DNA of 64,000 bases from Opitutia bacterium. Lineage in GTDB: Bacteria; Verrucomicrobiota; Verrucomicrobiia; Opitutales; UBA953. The DNA is taken from positions 1-64,000 of the forward strand of contig BGOM01000021.1 of NCBI GenBank assembly GCA_003569245.1, read 5' to 3'. Under the pieces are notes generated by a model. That model saw only the letters and a list, made by a program, of their open reading frames with translations, was not told the origin of the DNA and did no database searches. Within the stretch, counting starts at the first letter, position 1. Each line of letters opens with the position of its first letter. Made by a program: the position numbers and the translations under genes. This document shows, one piece after another, positions 1-12,542 of this stretch.

Positions 1-437
1 CACGGGCCGGCCTGCGACCGTGCGCCCGGTCCGTTCGCGCAACGCCTCGAGGAAACCTTGTCCATCGGTGGTGTGGCCGGTCCAGCCCGTCGGGGTGGCG
101 AGGAGCGTGTTCACCGACGCGGCGCGCCGGGCCTCGGCCGACAGCGACTCGACGAGTCCGAGGGCCTGCACCTTATGCGGCCGGTCAGATTGAGGCCGAC
201 GAAGCCTTTCGCATGCAGCGTGCGCAGCGCCGCGGGCAGTTCGGCCGCGGTGACGTGGAGGCGATGGTAGCGCCAGCCGGCCAGCTCGGGGTGGGTCGGG
301 CCGAGCGCCGCGAGCGCGGCGCCGTGCATCGCCGGGCTGAGCGAATGGGCGATAGGATCGCCGAGGACGCCCAGCTGCGGTCCGACGAAGCTCGCCGCGG
401 CCAGCGTCGCCGGCGTGAAGGTCTCAGGCGCGCTCAT
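1..437 (-). CDS. aroE: Shikimate dehydrogenase, N-terminal part (cut by window edge, frameshifted near 185)
   Basis: MSAPETF..LGVLGDPIAHSLSPAMHGAALAALG..FVGLNLT matches the AroE N-terminus. Conserved VPHK continues only in another frame (..ccg cat aag gtg cag gcc..). Confidence 0.8.
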
Positions 438-1267
438 CGAGTTGTTCCAGGGCGCGGACGAAACCCAGGTAGAGCCGGCTCGATCGGTCGTCGCCTTGGG
501 CTTCGTATTGGGAGACCAGGTTGCGACAGCAGCGCGCCAAGGTCTGTTCGGCGGAGACCGGTCCGAGGAAGGCCTCGTCGGCGGTAGGTGGTTGTCCAGC
601 AGCATGAGCTGGACGTCCGCGCGGGTGCGGAAGGCGCCGCCCTCATAGCAGTCGATGTAGAGCGGTTCCCGGCCGCGGAAGATCCCGACCATGAAGCGCC
701 CTGGCAGGCCGACCGGCTGCAGCGGGAGGCCGAGGCGCCGGCCGACGAGCAGGAAGATCAGGCAGAGCGAGATGGGGATGCCGCGCCGGGTCGAGATGAC
801 CTTGGACAGCAGGGAGGAGGCGGGCGCGGAGAACTTTCCTGAGCCCCGCGGTAGCCTTCCTCCCCGAACAGCACGCGGCAGAGGAGCCGGCATTTCGCCC
901 GCAGCTCCAGCGGTTCGGCGATCAGTTCCCGCGTGCGGTCCGCGAGCCGGTCGAGCTCGGCCGTATACGCGGACGGGGGCAGGGAAGGGGTGGCCACCCG
1001 TTCCAGGAGCAGGCAGGCTTCCTCCAGATCGATCGGCCCCGCGCGTAGGTAGGTCAGGAATGTCTGGGCCGCCGCCTCGACCGTCCGGAGGTCGGCCAGC
1101 AAGGAGTGCGCATGCGGGGCCAGCTCGGCCTTCGCGGCCAACTTCTCGAGCCAGAGGATGCCGGCGGTGCCGGCCGCCTTCACGTGGGCGGCCACGGCCT
1201 GCCGGACGACCGGGGAGGGGTCGTCGAGGAGGCGCTCCAGGGCGGCCAGCTGCGCATCGGAAGTCAT
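422..1267 (-). CDS. SirB1/transglutaminase-like family protein, broken by two apparent frameshifts (near 840 and 590)
   Basis: Pieces in three frames join to LFGEEGYRG..SSLLSKVISTRRGIPISLCLIFLLVGRRLGLPLQPVGLPGRFMVGIF..YIDCYEGG..ADEAFLGPVSAEQTLARCC..LYLGFVRALEQLDERA. The 3' end overlaps the aroE start. Confidence 0.7.
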
Positions 1268-1493
1268 GCGTGAGGCAGTTTAGGCCAAGGCCCGTCGCGG
1301 GCAACACGGGACTGCTCCCCGGATCGGCCGCGCAGGGCGACAACCTCGTCTCGCTGGCGACGCGCTGTCCCTCCGCCTGTCCCTCTGAAAAGGGCCGGAA
1401 TCGCGGGTTTGGCCTTCGTCTTTGATCGCGCCGGAGGAAAACCAGGCCAGAATGCCTTTCGCCGCTTGGAACGGTTCGTGCAACCTCTCTCCC

Positions 1494-4093
<2,600 letters not shown>

Positions 4094-4125
4094 AGAAGCC
4101 CCGCGCCCGCTGAATCCTGTCGGCC

Positions 4126-5070
4126 ATGACCGCTACGCGCATCCGCTGCGGGGTGGCCGGCACGGGTTCGCTCGGCCAGCACCACGCCCGCATCTACTCG
4201 ACCCTGCCCGGCGCCGAACTCGCCGGCATCTTCGAGCCGAACGACGCCCGTGCGGCCGAGATCTGCGCCAAGCACGGTTGCCGGCGCTTCGCCACCCTCG
4301 ATGAGATGGCGGCCGCCTGCGACGCCGTCAGCGTCGTCGTCCCGACCAATCATCATGCCGCCGTCGCGCTACCCTTGCTGGCCAAGGGCGTCCACCTCCT
4401 GATCGAGAAGCCGATCTGCGTCACCCTCGCGGAGGCCGCCCAGATCCTCGAGGCCGCCGCCAAGGCCGACCGCATCGTCCAGGTCGGGCACATCGAGCAC
4501 TACAACCCGGTGATGTCCTACCTGGAGCAGGCCGTCGTCGACGCCCGTTACATCACCGCGGAGCGCCTGGCCCCCTTCACGCCTCGCGGCACCGAGGTCG
4601 GCGTCGTGCTGGATCTGATGATCCATGACATCGGTATCGTCCTCCAGCTGGCGAACTCGCCCGTCGAGCGCATCGACGCCGTCGGCGTGTCCGTCGTCAC
4701 GAAGACCGAGGACATCGCCAACGCCCGGATCGCCTTCAAGAACGGCTGCGTCGCCAACCTCAGCGCCAGCCGCGTCTCGCTGAAGAAGAACCGCGAGATC
4801 CGCGTCTTCCAGACCGGCGGCTACCTCTCCATCGACTTCATGGGCCAGAAGGGCCACACCGTGCGCGTCGATCCGACCGCGGAGGGCGGCTTCGCCAAGG
4901 AGGAGATCCCGATCGAGAAGGGCGAGCCCCTCGCCATCGAGCTCGCCTCGTTCACCGCGTGCGTCCGCGACCGCAGCCGCCCGAAGGTCAGCGGGGAGCT
5001 CGGCCGCACCGCCCTCGAGGTCGCCATCCAGATCACCGAGCAGATCCGCGCCGGCATGGCGCGCCGATGA
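4126..5070 (+). CDS. Gfo/Idh/MocA family oxidoreductase
   Basis: N-terminal Rossmann motif GVAGTGSLGQHHARIY, then EKPICVTLAEA and HIEHYNP; ATGA overlap with lpxB. Confidence 0.9.
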   Translation: MTATRIRCGVAGTGSLGQHHARIYSTLPGAELAGIFEPNDARAAEICAKHGCRRFATLDEMAAACDAVSVVVPTNHHAAVALPLLAKGVHLLIEKPICVTLAEAAQILEAAAKADRIVQVGHIEHYNPVMSYLEQAVVDARYITAERLAPFTPRGTEVGVVLDLMIHDIGIVLQLANSPVERIDAVGVSVVTKTEDIANARIAFKNGCVANLSASRVSLKKNREIRVFQTGGYLSIDFMGQKGHTVRVDPTAEGGFAKEEIPIEKGEPLAIELASFTACVRDRSRPKVSGELGRTALEVAIQITEQIRAGMARR

Positions 5071-6254
5071 GCGCGTTCCCGGCCATCCCCGGCGCCTTCG
5101 ACCGTCCCCGCTCCGGCGAGGTCGACGTGCTGGTCGTGGCCGGCGAGCACTCCGGGGACCAGCACGCGGCCAAGCTGGTGGCCGACTTGCGCGCCGCGCA
5201 CCCTCGGCTGCGCGTCGCGGCCTTCGGCGGCCCCTGCCTGCGTGAGGCCGGCGCCCAGCTGTTGTTCGACATGACGGGTTTCTCGGCCGTCGGCATCGTC
5301 GAGATCCTGGCCGCCTACCCGTTCTACCGGAAACTCTTCGACCGCATGGTCGCCTGGACCCTGCGCTGGAAGCCCCGGCTCGTCATCCTGGTCGATTACC
5401 CCGGACTCAACCTCCGGCTGGCCGAACGCCTGCGTCGCGCGGGCCTGTCCCGCGCCGGCGGCGGCGAGACGGCGGTGATCCAATACGTCAGCCCGCAGCT
5501 CTGGGCGTGGAAGCCCAAGCGTCGTTTCACCATGGCGCGCGACCTCGATGGCGTCGGCACGATTTTCCCGTTCGAGCCGGAGGTCTATGCCGACACGGGT
5601 CTGGACGCCCGTTTCGTCGGGCACCCGTTCGTCGAGGCCGGCCATGAATCGCCGTTGCGTTACGAGGCGGAGGGTCCGGTCCTCCTGCTCCCGGGCAGCC
5701 GCCCCAAGCCGGTACGGAAGATCTTCCCCGCGCTGGTCGAGGCCTTCGCCCGTTTCCGGCGCACGCACCCCGGACGACGCGCCTTGGTCCTGCACACCGG
5801 GGGCGAGGTCCATGCCGAGCTTTACCGCTTCTGCGCCGAGTATGGCGATGCCGCGAAGGGGATCGACCTGCGTCCGGTGTCCGAGGGGCCCGTCGGCGCC
5901 AGCGCCGCGCTCGTCAGTTCCGGCACGATGTCGCTCACGGTCGCCCTCGCGGGTATTCCCGGGGCGGTCGTGTATCGCGCGAACCCGTTGACCTGGGTCG
6001 TCGGCCGTCGCCTGATCGCCGGACGGGTCGACCACCTCGGCATCGCCAACATCCTCCTCAAGCGCCCGGCGTGGCCGGAGTACCTGCAGTCGGCTTGCGA
6101 GCCGCGGGCGCTGGCCGCGCGCCTCTCGGCCTGCGTCGACGACCCCGCCCTCCGGGCTACCGCGGCCGCGGACGCCGCGGAGCTTCGCGCCGGCCTCTCG
6201 GCGCGCGCGGGCTCCACGCCGGCCGAATGGGCGGCGACCTTCCTGCGTCCATGA
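5067..6254 (+). CDS. lpxB: Lipid-A-disaccharide synthase
   Basis: VVAGEHSGDQHAAKLV, VDYPGLNLRLAERL, YVSPQLWAWKPKR, PFEPEVY, LLPGSR, SSGTMSLTVAL are LpxB motifs. Confidence 0.95.
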   Translation: MSAFPAIPGAFDRPRSGEVDVLVVAGEHSGDQHAAKLVADLRAAHPRLRVAAFGGPCLREAGAQLLFDMTGFSAVGIVEILAAYPFYRKLFDRMVAWTLRWKPRLVILVDYPGLNLRLAERLRRAGLSRAGGGETAVIQYVSPQLWAWKPKRRFTMARDLDGVGTIFPFEPEVYADTGLDARFVGHPFVEAGHESPLRYEAEGPVLLLPGSRPKPVRKIFPALVEAFARFRRTHPGRRALVLHTGGEVHAELYRFCAEYGDAAKGIDLRPVSEGPVGASAALVSSGTMSLTVALAGIPGAVVYRANPLTWVVGRRLIAGRVDHLGIANILLKRPAWPEYLQSACEPRALAARLSACVDDPALRATAAADAAELRAGLSARAGSTPAEWAATFLRP

Positions 6255-7129
6255 GCACTTGCCTGCGCATCGCCGTGCTCGGCTGCGGCTACGTCGGTGC
6301 CGCCTTCGCCCGGCAGGCCAAGGCGGCCGGCCATGAGGTGCTGGGCGTGGTGCGTAGCATCGACTCGCGCGACCGGCTCCGGGCGGAGGGCCTCGCGGCC
6401 GAGGCCTGCGATCTCTTCGCGGGTGATTGGTCCGCCTTGCCCGCCGCGTTCGACGTCGTCGTCTACGCCGCGAGCACGGGCGGCGGCGGCCCCGAGGCCT
6501 ACGCCCTCGCCTACGACATCGGCGTCCGCCGGGCGCTCGCCTGGGCGCAGGCCGTGGGCGCGACGCGCTTTCTCTTCACCAGCTCGACCGGTGTCTACCG
6601 CCAGGACGATGGTTCCGTGGTCGACGAGGACTCGCCGGTCGGCGGCGCGCCCACCGCGGACGCGATCCTCGCGGGGGAACGGGCGGTGCTCGAGTCCGGC
6701 CTGCCCTACGCGCGGGTGCTGCGTTTCGGCGGACTGTACGGTCCCGGTCGGCATCACCTGCTCGACCAGCTGCGCCGCGGTGAGCGTGTGATCGGCGGAC
6801 GCGTCGATCACCGCATCAACTACCTGCATCGCGATGACGCGGCCTCGGCGCTGCTGCAGGCCGCCACGGTCGGTCGGACGGGTCCGCGCGTGTACAACGT
6901 CGTCGACGGCCGACCCGTCACGAAGCAGGCCTTGGCGCTTTGGCTCGCCGATTGCCTGGGCCACGATGCGCCCACCTTCGACCCGGCCGCGCCCGCGGGC
7001 CCGCGGATGGCCAAAGGGGGTCGGACGCAGCCTGACCGGATCGTCGCCGCGGAGCGGATCGGCCGCGAACTAGGCTGGATTCCTCGCTATCCCGACGTTT
7101 TTGCGGGAATGCAGGCGTTGCTGGCCTGA
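6251..7129 (+). CDS. NAD-dependent epimerase/SDR family protein
   Basis: VLGCGYVGAAFARQAKAAGHEVLGVVRS, TSSTGVYRQDDG, INYLHRDDAASAL; 4-nt ATGA overlap with lpxB. Confidence 0.85.
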   Translation: MSTCLRIAVLGCGYVGAAFARQAKAAGHEVLGVVRSIDSRDRLRAEGLAAEACDLFAGDWSALPAAFDVVVYAASTGGGGPEAYALAYDIGVRRALAWAQAVGATRFLFTSSTGVYRQDDGSVVDEDSPVGGAPTADAILAGERAVLESGLPYARVLRFGGLYGPGRHHLLDQLRRGERVIGGRVDHRINYLHRDDAASALLQAATVGRTGPRVYNVVDGRPVTKQALALWLADCLGHDAPTFDPAAPAGPRMAKGGRTQPDRIVAAERIGRELGWIPRYPDVFAGMQALLA

Positions 7130-7223
7130 GCCAGGGGGAGGGTGGTGTTGCGGTGTGTTACCCCGTTCGCCATGCGTTCGTAACAATCGCCTGTCATGAT
7201 GCCCGGGTCTTCTCCAACCCAAC

Positions 7224-8546
7224 ATGACCCACCGCATCAAACAGTTCCTCGTCGCCGCCGCCGTGCTTGGTGGCGCTCACACCGCGCTCGCCGTCGAGCG
7301 TAACCCCGCCTTGGACATCCTCGTCAAGAAGGGCCTTATCACCGCCGAGGAACGCGCGCAGGCCCTCGAGTCCGCGGCCGTGGCCAAGCTCGCCGCCGGC
7401 CCCCGCGAGATCCCCTGGTACGAAACCCTCAAGATCGACGGCTACACCCAGTTCCGCTTCACCGAGTCGATGGATGATGCGGCCAAGCGCCTCGGCGCCC
7501 TCCCGGCCGACCGCTCCGTCAGCACCACGGAAGGCCTGCTGCTCCGCCGAGGCCGCTTCAAGATCACCGGTGACGTCAGCCCGCGCGTCTCGCTCTACAC
7601 CCAGCTCGACTTCGCCGCCAGCACCGGGGCCACGACCCTCTCGCTGCAGGCCCGCGATATCTACGCCGATATCGCCCTCGACGATGCCAAGGAGCACCGC
7701 GTCCGCGCCGGTCTTTCCAAGGTCCCCTACGGCTGGGTCAACCTCCAGTCCTCCCAGAACCGTCTGACGATGGAGCGTCCGGAAGCCCTCAATACCGCGG
7801 TCGAAGGCGAGCGCGACCTGGGCATCTACTACATGTACGCCTCGAAGGAGTGCCGGGAGCTCTTCAAATCCCTGACCAAGGACGGTCTCAAAGGGTCGGG
7901 CGACTACGGCGTCTTCACCGTCGGCGGTTTCAACGGCCAAGGTCTCAACCGCGGCGACCAGAACGGCGAGCCCCACCTCCTCGCCCGCCTGAGCTACCCC
8001 TGGAAGACCAAGAGCGGCCAGATCTACGAAGCCGGCATCGGCGGTTACACCGGCAAGTACGTCGTCACGAAGAGCACCGGCACCGGCGGCACCCACCCCA
8101 CCGGCGGACCCGAGTTCGATGATCGCCGCGCCTTCGCGACCTTCGTGATGTACCCCCAGCCCTTCGGTATCGAGGCCGAGTGGACCGTCGGTCAGGGCCC
8201 CCAGCTCAATGACGCCCGCACGGCGATCTCCCTGAACGACCTGCACGGCGGGTACGTGATGATCAACTACCGCATCCTCAGCGGCGAAAACGAGTTCTTC
8301 CCGTTCGTCCGCTGGAACTACTTCGACGGCGCCCGCAAGTTCAACACCAACGCCCACAAGCTGGTGGTGAACGAGATCGACGTCGGCTGCGAGTGGCAGC
8401 TCAACAAGGCGCTCGAACTGCAGCTCCAGTACACCCTGTGCGCCGAGCGTAACGCCTACACGGCGCCCACCACCAGCGGCAGCGGTAGCTACACCAACAT
8501 CAAGGACTCCCGCCGCCTCGCCATCCAGCTCCAGTTCAACTACTGA
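7224..8546 (+). CDS. Phosphate-selective porin O/P-type outer membrane protein
   Basis: Signal peptide (..VAAAVLGGAHTALA), LKIDGYTQFRFTES, beta-barrel-like alternation, terminal aromatic-type LQFNY end. Confidence 0.75.
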   Translation: MTHRIKQFLVAAAVLGGAHTALAVERNPALDILVKKGLITAEERAQALESAAVAKLAAGPREIPWYETLKIDGYTQFRFTESMDDAAKRLGALPADRSVSTTEGLLLRRGRFKITGDVSPRVSLYTQLDFAASTGATTLSLQARDIYADIALDDAKEHRVRAGLSKVPYGWVNLQSSQNRLTMERPEALNTAVEGERDLGIYYMYASKECRELFKSLTKDGLKGSGDYGVFTVGGFNGQGLNRGDQNGEPHLLARLSYPWKTKSGQIYEAGIGGYTGKYVVTKSTGTGGTHPTGGPEFDDRRAFATFVMYPQPFGIEAEWTVGQGPQLNDARTAISLNDLHGGYVMINYRILSGENEFFPFVRWNYFDGARKFNTNAHKLVVNEIDVGCEWQLNKALELQLQYTLCAERNAYTAPTTSGSGSYTNIKDSRRLAIQLQFNY

Positions 8547-8570
8547 GCCCGGTAGGTCGGGATGTGCTTC

Positions 8571-8600
8571 GAGGGCCGGCAGCGATGCCGGCCCTCTTTC
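8571..8600 (+). terminator. Rho-independent terminator after porin
   Basis: GAGGGCCGGC-AGCGAT-GCCGGCCCTC then TTT. Confidence 0.75.
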
Positions 8601-8664
8601 GTGTCCGGGTCGGACGCCTGACCCGGGCCTTGCGGCCGGGCCGCCGCCCGTCCAGGCTGCGGGC

Positions 8665-9165
8665 GTGGCCGACATCTATACCCGCGCCGAGCGTAGCGCC
8701 CTGATGGCCAAGGTGCGGGGGCGGGGGAACGCGTCCACCGAACTGACCTTGGCCCGGCTCTTCCGCGCGGAAGGTATCTCCGGGTGGCGGCGGCAACGAC
8801 GATTGACGGGCGGACGTGGTGCTGCCGCCTGGAAGGTGAGACCCGACTTCGTCTTCCCGCTTCGCCGCTGGGCGATCTTCGTGGATGGCTGCTTCTGGCA
8901 TGGCTGTCCCCGGCATGGTACGCGTCCCGCGGGCAACGCGGCGTTCTGGCGACGCAAGTTCGCGGCCAACCGGGCCCGCGACCGGCGGAACACCCGGCAA
9001 CTCCGGGGTGCTGGCTGGCGCGTGCTGCGGTTGTGGGAGCATGAGCTGCGCCCGTCGGCTCGCCCCGGGCTTCTGCGCAAACTCCGCCGCTTCACGTCCG
9101 CTCGCGCCAACAAAAAACCCGGCCAGTCGGCCGGGTCTGCGGGGCGAAACCGCCGGGCGGCTTAG
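8665..9165 (+). CDS. vsr: Very short patch repair (Vsr) endonuclease
   Basis: YTRAERSALMAKVRGRGNASTELTLARLFR..VRPDFVFPLRRWAIFVDGCFWHGCPRHGTRP..NRARDRRNTRQLRGAGWRVLRLWEHEL, the canonical Vsr layout. Confidence 0.92.
   Translation: MADIYTRAERSALMAKVRGRGNASTELTLARLFRAEGISGWRRQRRLTGGRGAAAWKVRPDFVFPLRRWAIFVDGCFWHGCPRHGTRPAGNAAFWRRKFAANRARDRRNTRQLRGAGWRVLRLWEHELRPSARPGLLRKLRRFTSARANKKPGQSAGSAGRNRRAA
9112..9135 (-). terminator. Rho-independent terminator (minus strand) lying inside the 3' end of vsr
   Basis: Minus strand CCCGGCC-GACT-GGCCGGG-TTTTTT. Confidence 0.85.
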
Positions 9166-9761
9166 CGCGCGCGGTAGTTCGGCGAAGGGTTGTCGAACCC
9201 CTTCATGTCGGCCTTGAGGCGGGCGAGTTCCTCTTCGAGGGTCGCGAGCTTGGTGTTCGCCTCGGTCAGCTTGCCGTTGGCTTCGCGCAGGGCGATGGAG
9301 GCCTGTTCGAGGTCGCCTTCGGCTTTCTTGGCCTTGGCCACGGCTTCGCGAAGGTCGGAGCCGTCGCGGAGCTTGGCGATCTCGGCGTTCACCTCGTTGA
9401 GGCGGGCGGCGGCTTCGGAGCGGGCCTTCTCGAGCTCGGCGATCTTGGTGGCACCGGTCTTCAGGTCGGCGAGGGCTTGGGCCAGGTCATCGGCCGTCTT
9501 CTTGGTGCTGTCGACGGTGGCCTTGGCGGCGTCCTTGGCGGCGGCTTCGCCGGCGAGGGCGGCCTTGGCGCGGACTTCGGCCTCGAAGGTCTTGCGCTCG
9601 GCGGCGGCGACCTTGGCGCCGGAGGCGCGGATGGCGACGAGGGATTCCTCCTTGGCCTTGATGACTTCCTGCTTGGCCAGGTCGGCGTCGTTGAAGGTCA
9701 CGATCGTGACGCCGGCGAGGGCGGCGGCCACGAGGCTCAGGATGGTGGTGGTCGGATTCAT
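9162..9761 (-). CDS. Membrane-anchored Ala-rich coiled-coil protein, unknown function
   Basis: N-terminal hydrophobic segment (ILSLVAAALAGVTIVTF) followed by long heptad-like Ala/Glu/Lys helices; own terminator. Confidence 0.75.
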   Translation of the reverse strand: MNPTTTILSLVAAALAGVTIVTFNDADLAKQEVIKAKEESLVAIRASGAKVAAAERKTFEAEVRAKAALAGEAAAKDAAKATVDSTKKTADDLAQALADLKTGATKIAELEKARSEAAARLNEVNAEIAKLRDGSDLREAVAKAKKAEGDLEQASIALREANGKLTEANTKLATLEEELARLKADMKGFDNPSPNYRAR

Positions 9762-9814
9762 GATTTTCGCCCGACTTTGGCCGAAAATCCCCGGGGGTCA
9801 AGCGCCTACGGGCT

Positions 9815-10990
9815 TCAGGAAAGGCGGTTCTTGTAGTCCGCGTAGCCGAAGCGGCGGATCACTTCCGTCCGTCCGGTCGCCGGGTCGAAGCTGGCGATGG
9901 CGGGCAGGGGAACGCCGTTGAAGGTCGTGTTCTTGACGAACGTATAATGCGACATGTCGAGGAAGACCAGCCGCTGCCCGACCCGCAGGGGGGTGGCGAA
10001 CGAGTAGTCCCCGATGACATCACCGGCCAGGCAGGTGGCGCTCCCGAGACGGTAGGTATGGGGTAGCTTGCCGGGCAGGTCCGCCCCGACGATATCGGCC
10101 CGGTAGGGCATCTCCAAGGTGTCCGGCATGTGACAGGTCGCGGAGAGGTCGAGGATGGCGATGTCCACCCCGTTATGGACCAGGTCGAGCACCGTGCCGA
10201 CGAGCACGCCGGTGCCGATGCCGATGGCCTCGCCGGGTTCGAGGTAGACCTGCAGGTGCTCGCCCCAGCGGGCGCGGAAACCGGTGATGATGCGCACGAG
10301 GCGGTCGAGGTCGTAGCCCGGGCGGGTGATGTGGTGGCCGCCGCCGAAGTTGACCCACTTCATCCGCGGGAGGAACTCGCCGAACTTCGTCTCGAAGGCC
10401 GCGACCGTCCGTTCGAGGACGTCCGAGCCCTGCTGGCACATCGTGTGGAAGTGCAGGCCCTCGAGGCCGTCGAGATCGGCCGGATCCTTGATCTCGGAGC
10501 GGAGCGTGCCGAGGCGCGAGCCGGCCGCGCAGGGATTGTAGAGCTCGACGTCGACCTCGGCGTGCTCGGGGTTGACGCGCAGGCCGAAGGAGATTTTGCG
10601 GCCGGCGGCGAGGGCCGCGGCCCGGTGGCGCTTCCACTGGGAAGGCGAGTTGAACGAGATGTGGTCGGCGATGCGGAGCAGGTGCGCGAACTCCTCGTCC
10701 TTGAAGGCCGGCGAATAGGCGTGCACCTCGCCGCCGAACTCCTCGCGGCCGAGCAGGGCCTCGTGCAGGCCCGAGGACGTGGTGCCCGCGAGGTACTTCG
10801 ACACGAGCTTCGCCTCGCTGAACTGGGCGAAGCCCTTGAGCGCCAGGAGGACCTTGGCGCCCGAGCGGTCCATCACCGAGCGCAGGATGCGGAGGTTCTG
10901 TTCCAGCAGGCCGCGGTGCAGCACGTGGCAGGGGCTCGGGACCTGGGAGAGGTCGACCTTCGCGAAGGCATCGGTGAGGGCGTCGGACAC
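9815..10990 (-). CDS. nspC: Carboxynorspermidine decarboxylase
   Basis: PSPCHVLHRGLLEQNLRIL..KVLLALKGFAQFS..GLRVNPEHAEVDVELYNPCAAGSRLG..GLHFHTMCQQ..NFGGGHHITRPGYD; fold III PLP decarboxylase with NspC signatures. Confidence 0.93.
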   Translation of the reverse strand: MSDALTDAFAKVDLSQVPSPCHVLHRGLLEQNLRILRSVMDRSGAKVLLALKGFAQFSEAKLVSKYLAGTTSSGLHEALLGREEFGGEVHAYSPAFKDEEFAHLLRIADHISFNSPSQWKRHRAAALAAGRKISFGLRVNPEHAEVDVELYNPCAAGSRLGTLRSEIKDPADLDGLEGLHFHTMCQQGSDVLERTVAAFETKFGEFLPRMKWVNFGGGHHITRPGYDLDRLVRIITGFRARWGEHLQVYLEPGEAIGIGTGVLVGTVLDLVHNGVDIAILDLSATCHMPDTLEMPYRADIVGADLPGKLPHTYRLGSATCLAGDVIGDYSFATPLRVGQRLVFLDMSHYTFVKNTTFNGVPLPAIASFDPATGRTEVIRRFGYADYKNRLS

Positions 10991-11031
10991 GGGGGAAAAG
11001 TTGGCGGGCGCGGTCCGGGGCGCAAATGAAA

Positions 11032-11053
11032 AGCCCGCCGGGTGGCGGGCTTC
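11032..11053 (-). terminator. Terminator between carboxynorspermidine dehydrogenase gene and nspC
   Basis: AAGCCCGCC-ACCC-GGCGGGCTT followed by TTCATTT on the minus strand. Confidence 0.6.
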
Positions 11054-11066
11054 GTCGGGCGGCCGG

Positions 11067-12263
<1,197 letters not shown>

Positions 12264-12402
12264 AGGGTTGGCTTGTTTTCTGTCCACATGGGGGGAGGGG
12301 GGAAGCAAAAAGGATGCACAGGTCGGCCCCGCCCGGGTGACGTTCCGGCGACAGGGCTTCTCCGGCCGCCGGAGCGGCCTTCAAAGGCGTCCTTTTGGCT
12401 GG

Positions 12403-12476
12403 CGGGATGGACGGGACTCGAACCCGCGACCTCCTACGTGACAGGCAGGCGCTCTAACCAACTGAGCTACCACCCC
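12403..12476 (-). tRNA. tRNA-Asp (GTC)
   Basis: Acceptor GGGGTGG/CCATCCC, D-arm GCTC..GAGC, anticodon loop CTGTCAC, T-arm GCGGG TTCGAGT CCCGT, G73, encoded CCA. Confidence 0.95.
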
Positions 12477-12542
12477 GGACAGCCAAAAGGAAGGTGAACA
12501 AAGGTCCTCGCCCCCCCGCCTGTCAAACGGAAAACCCGCGAA

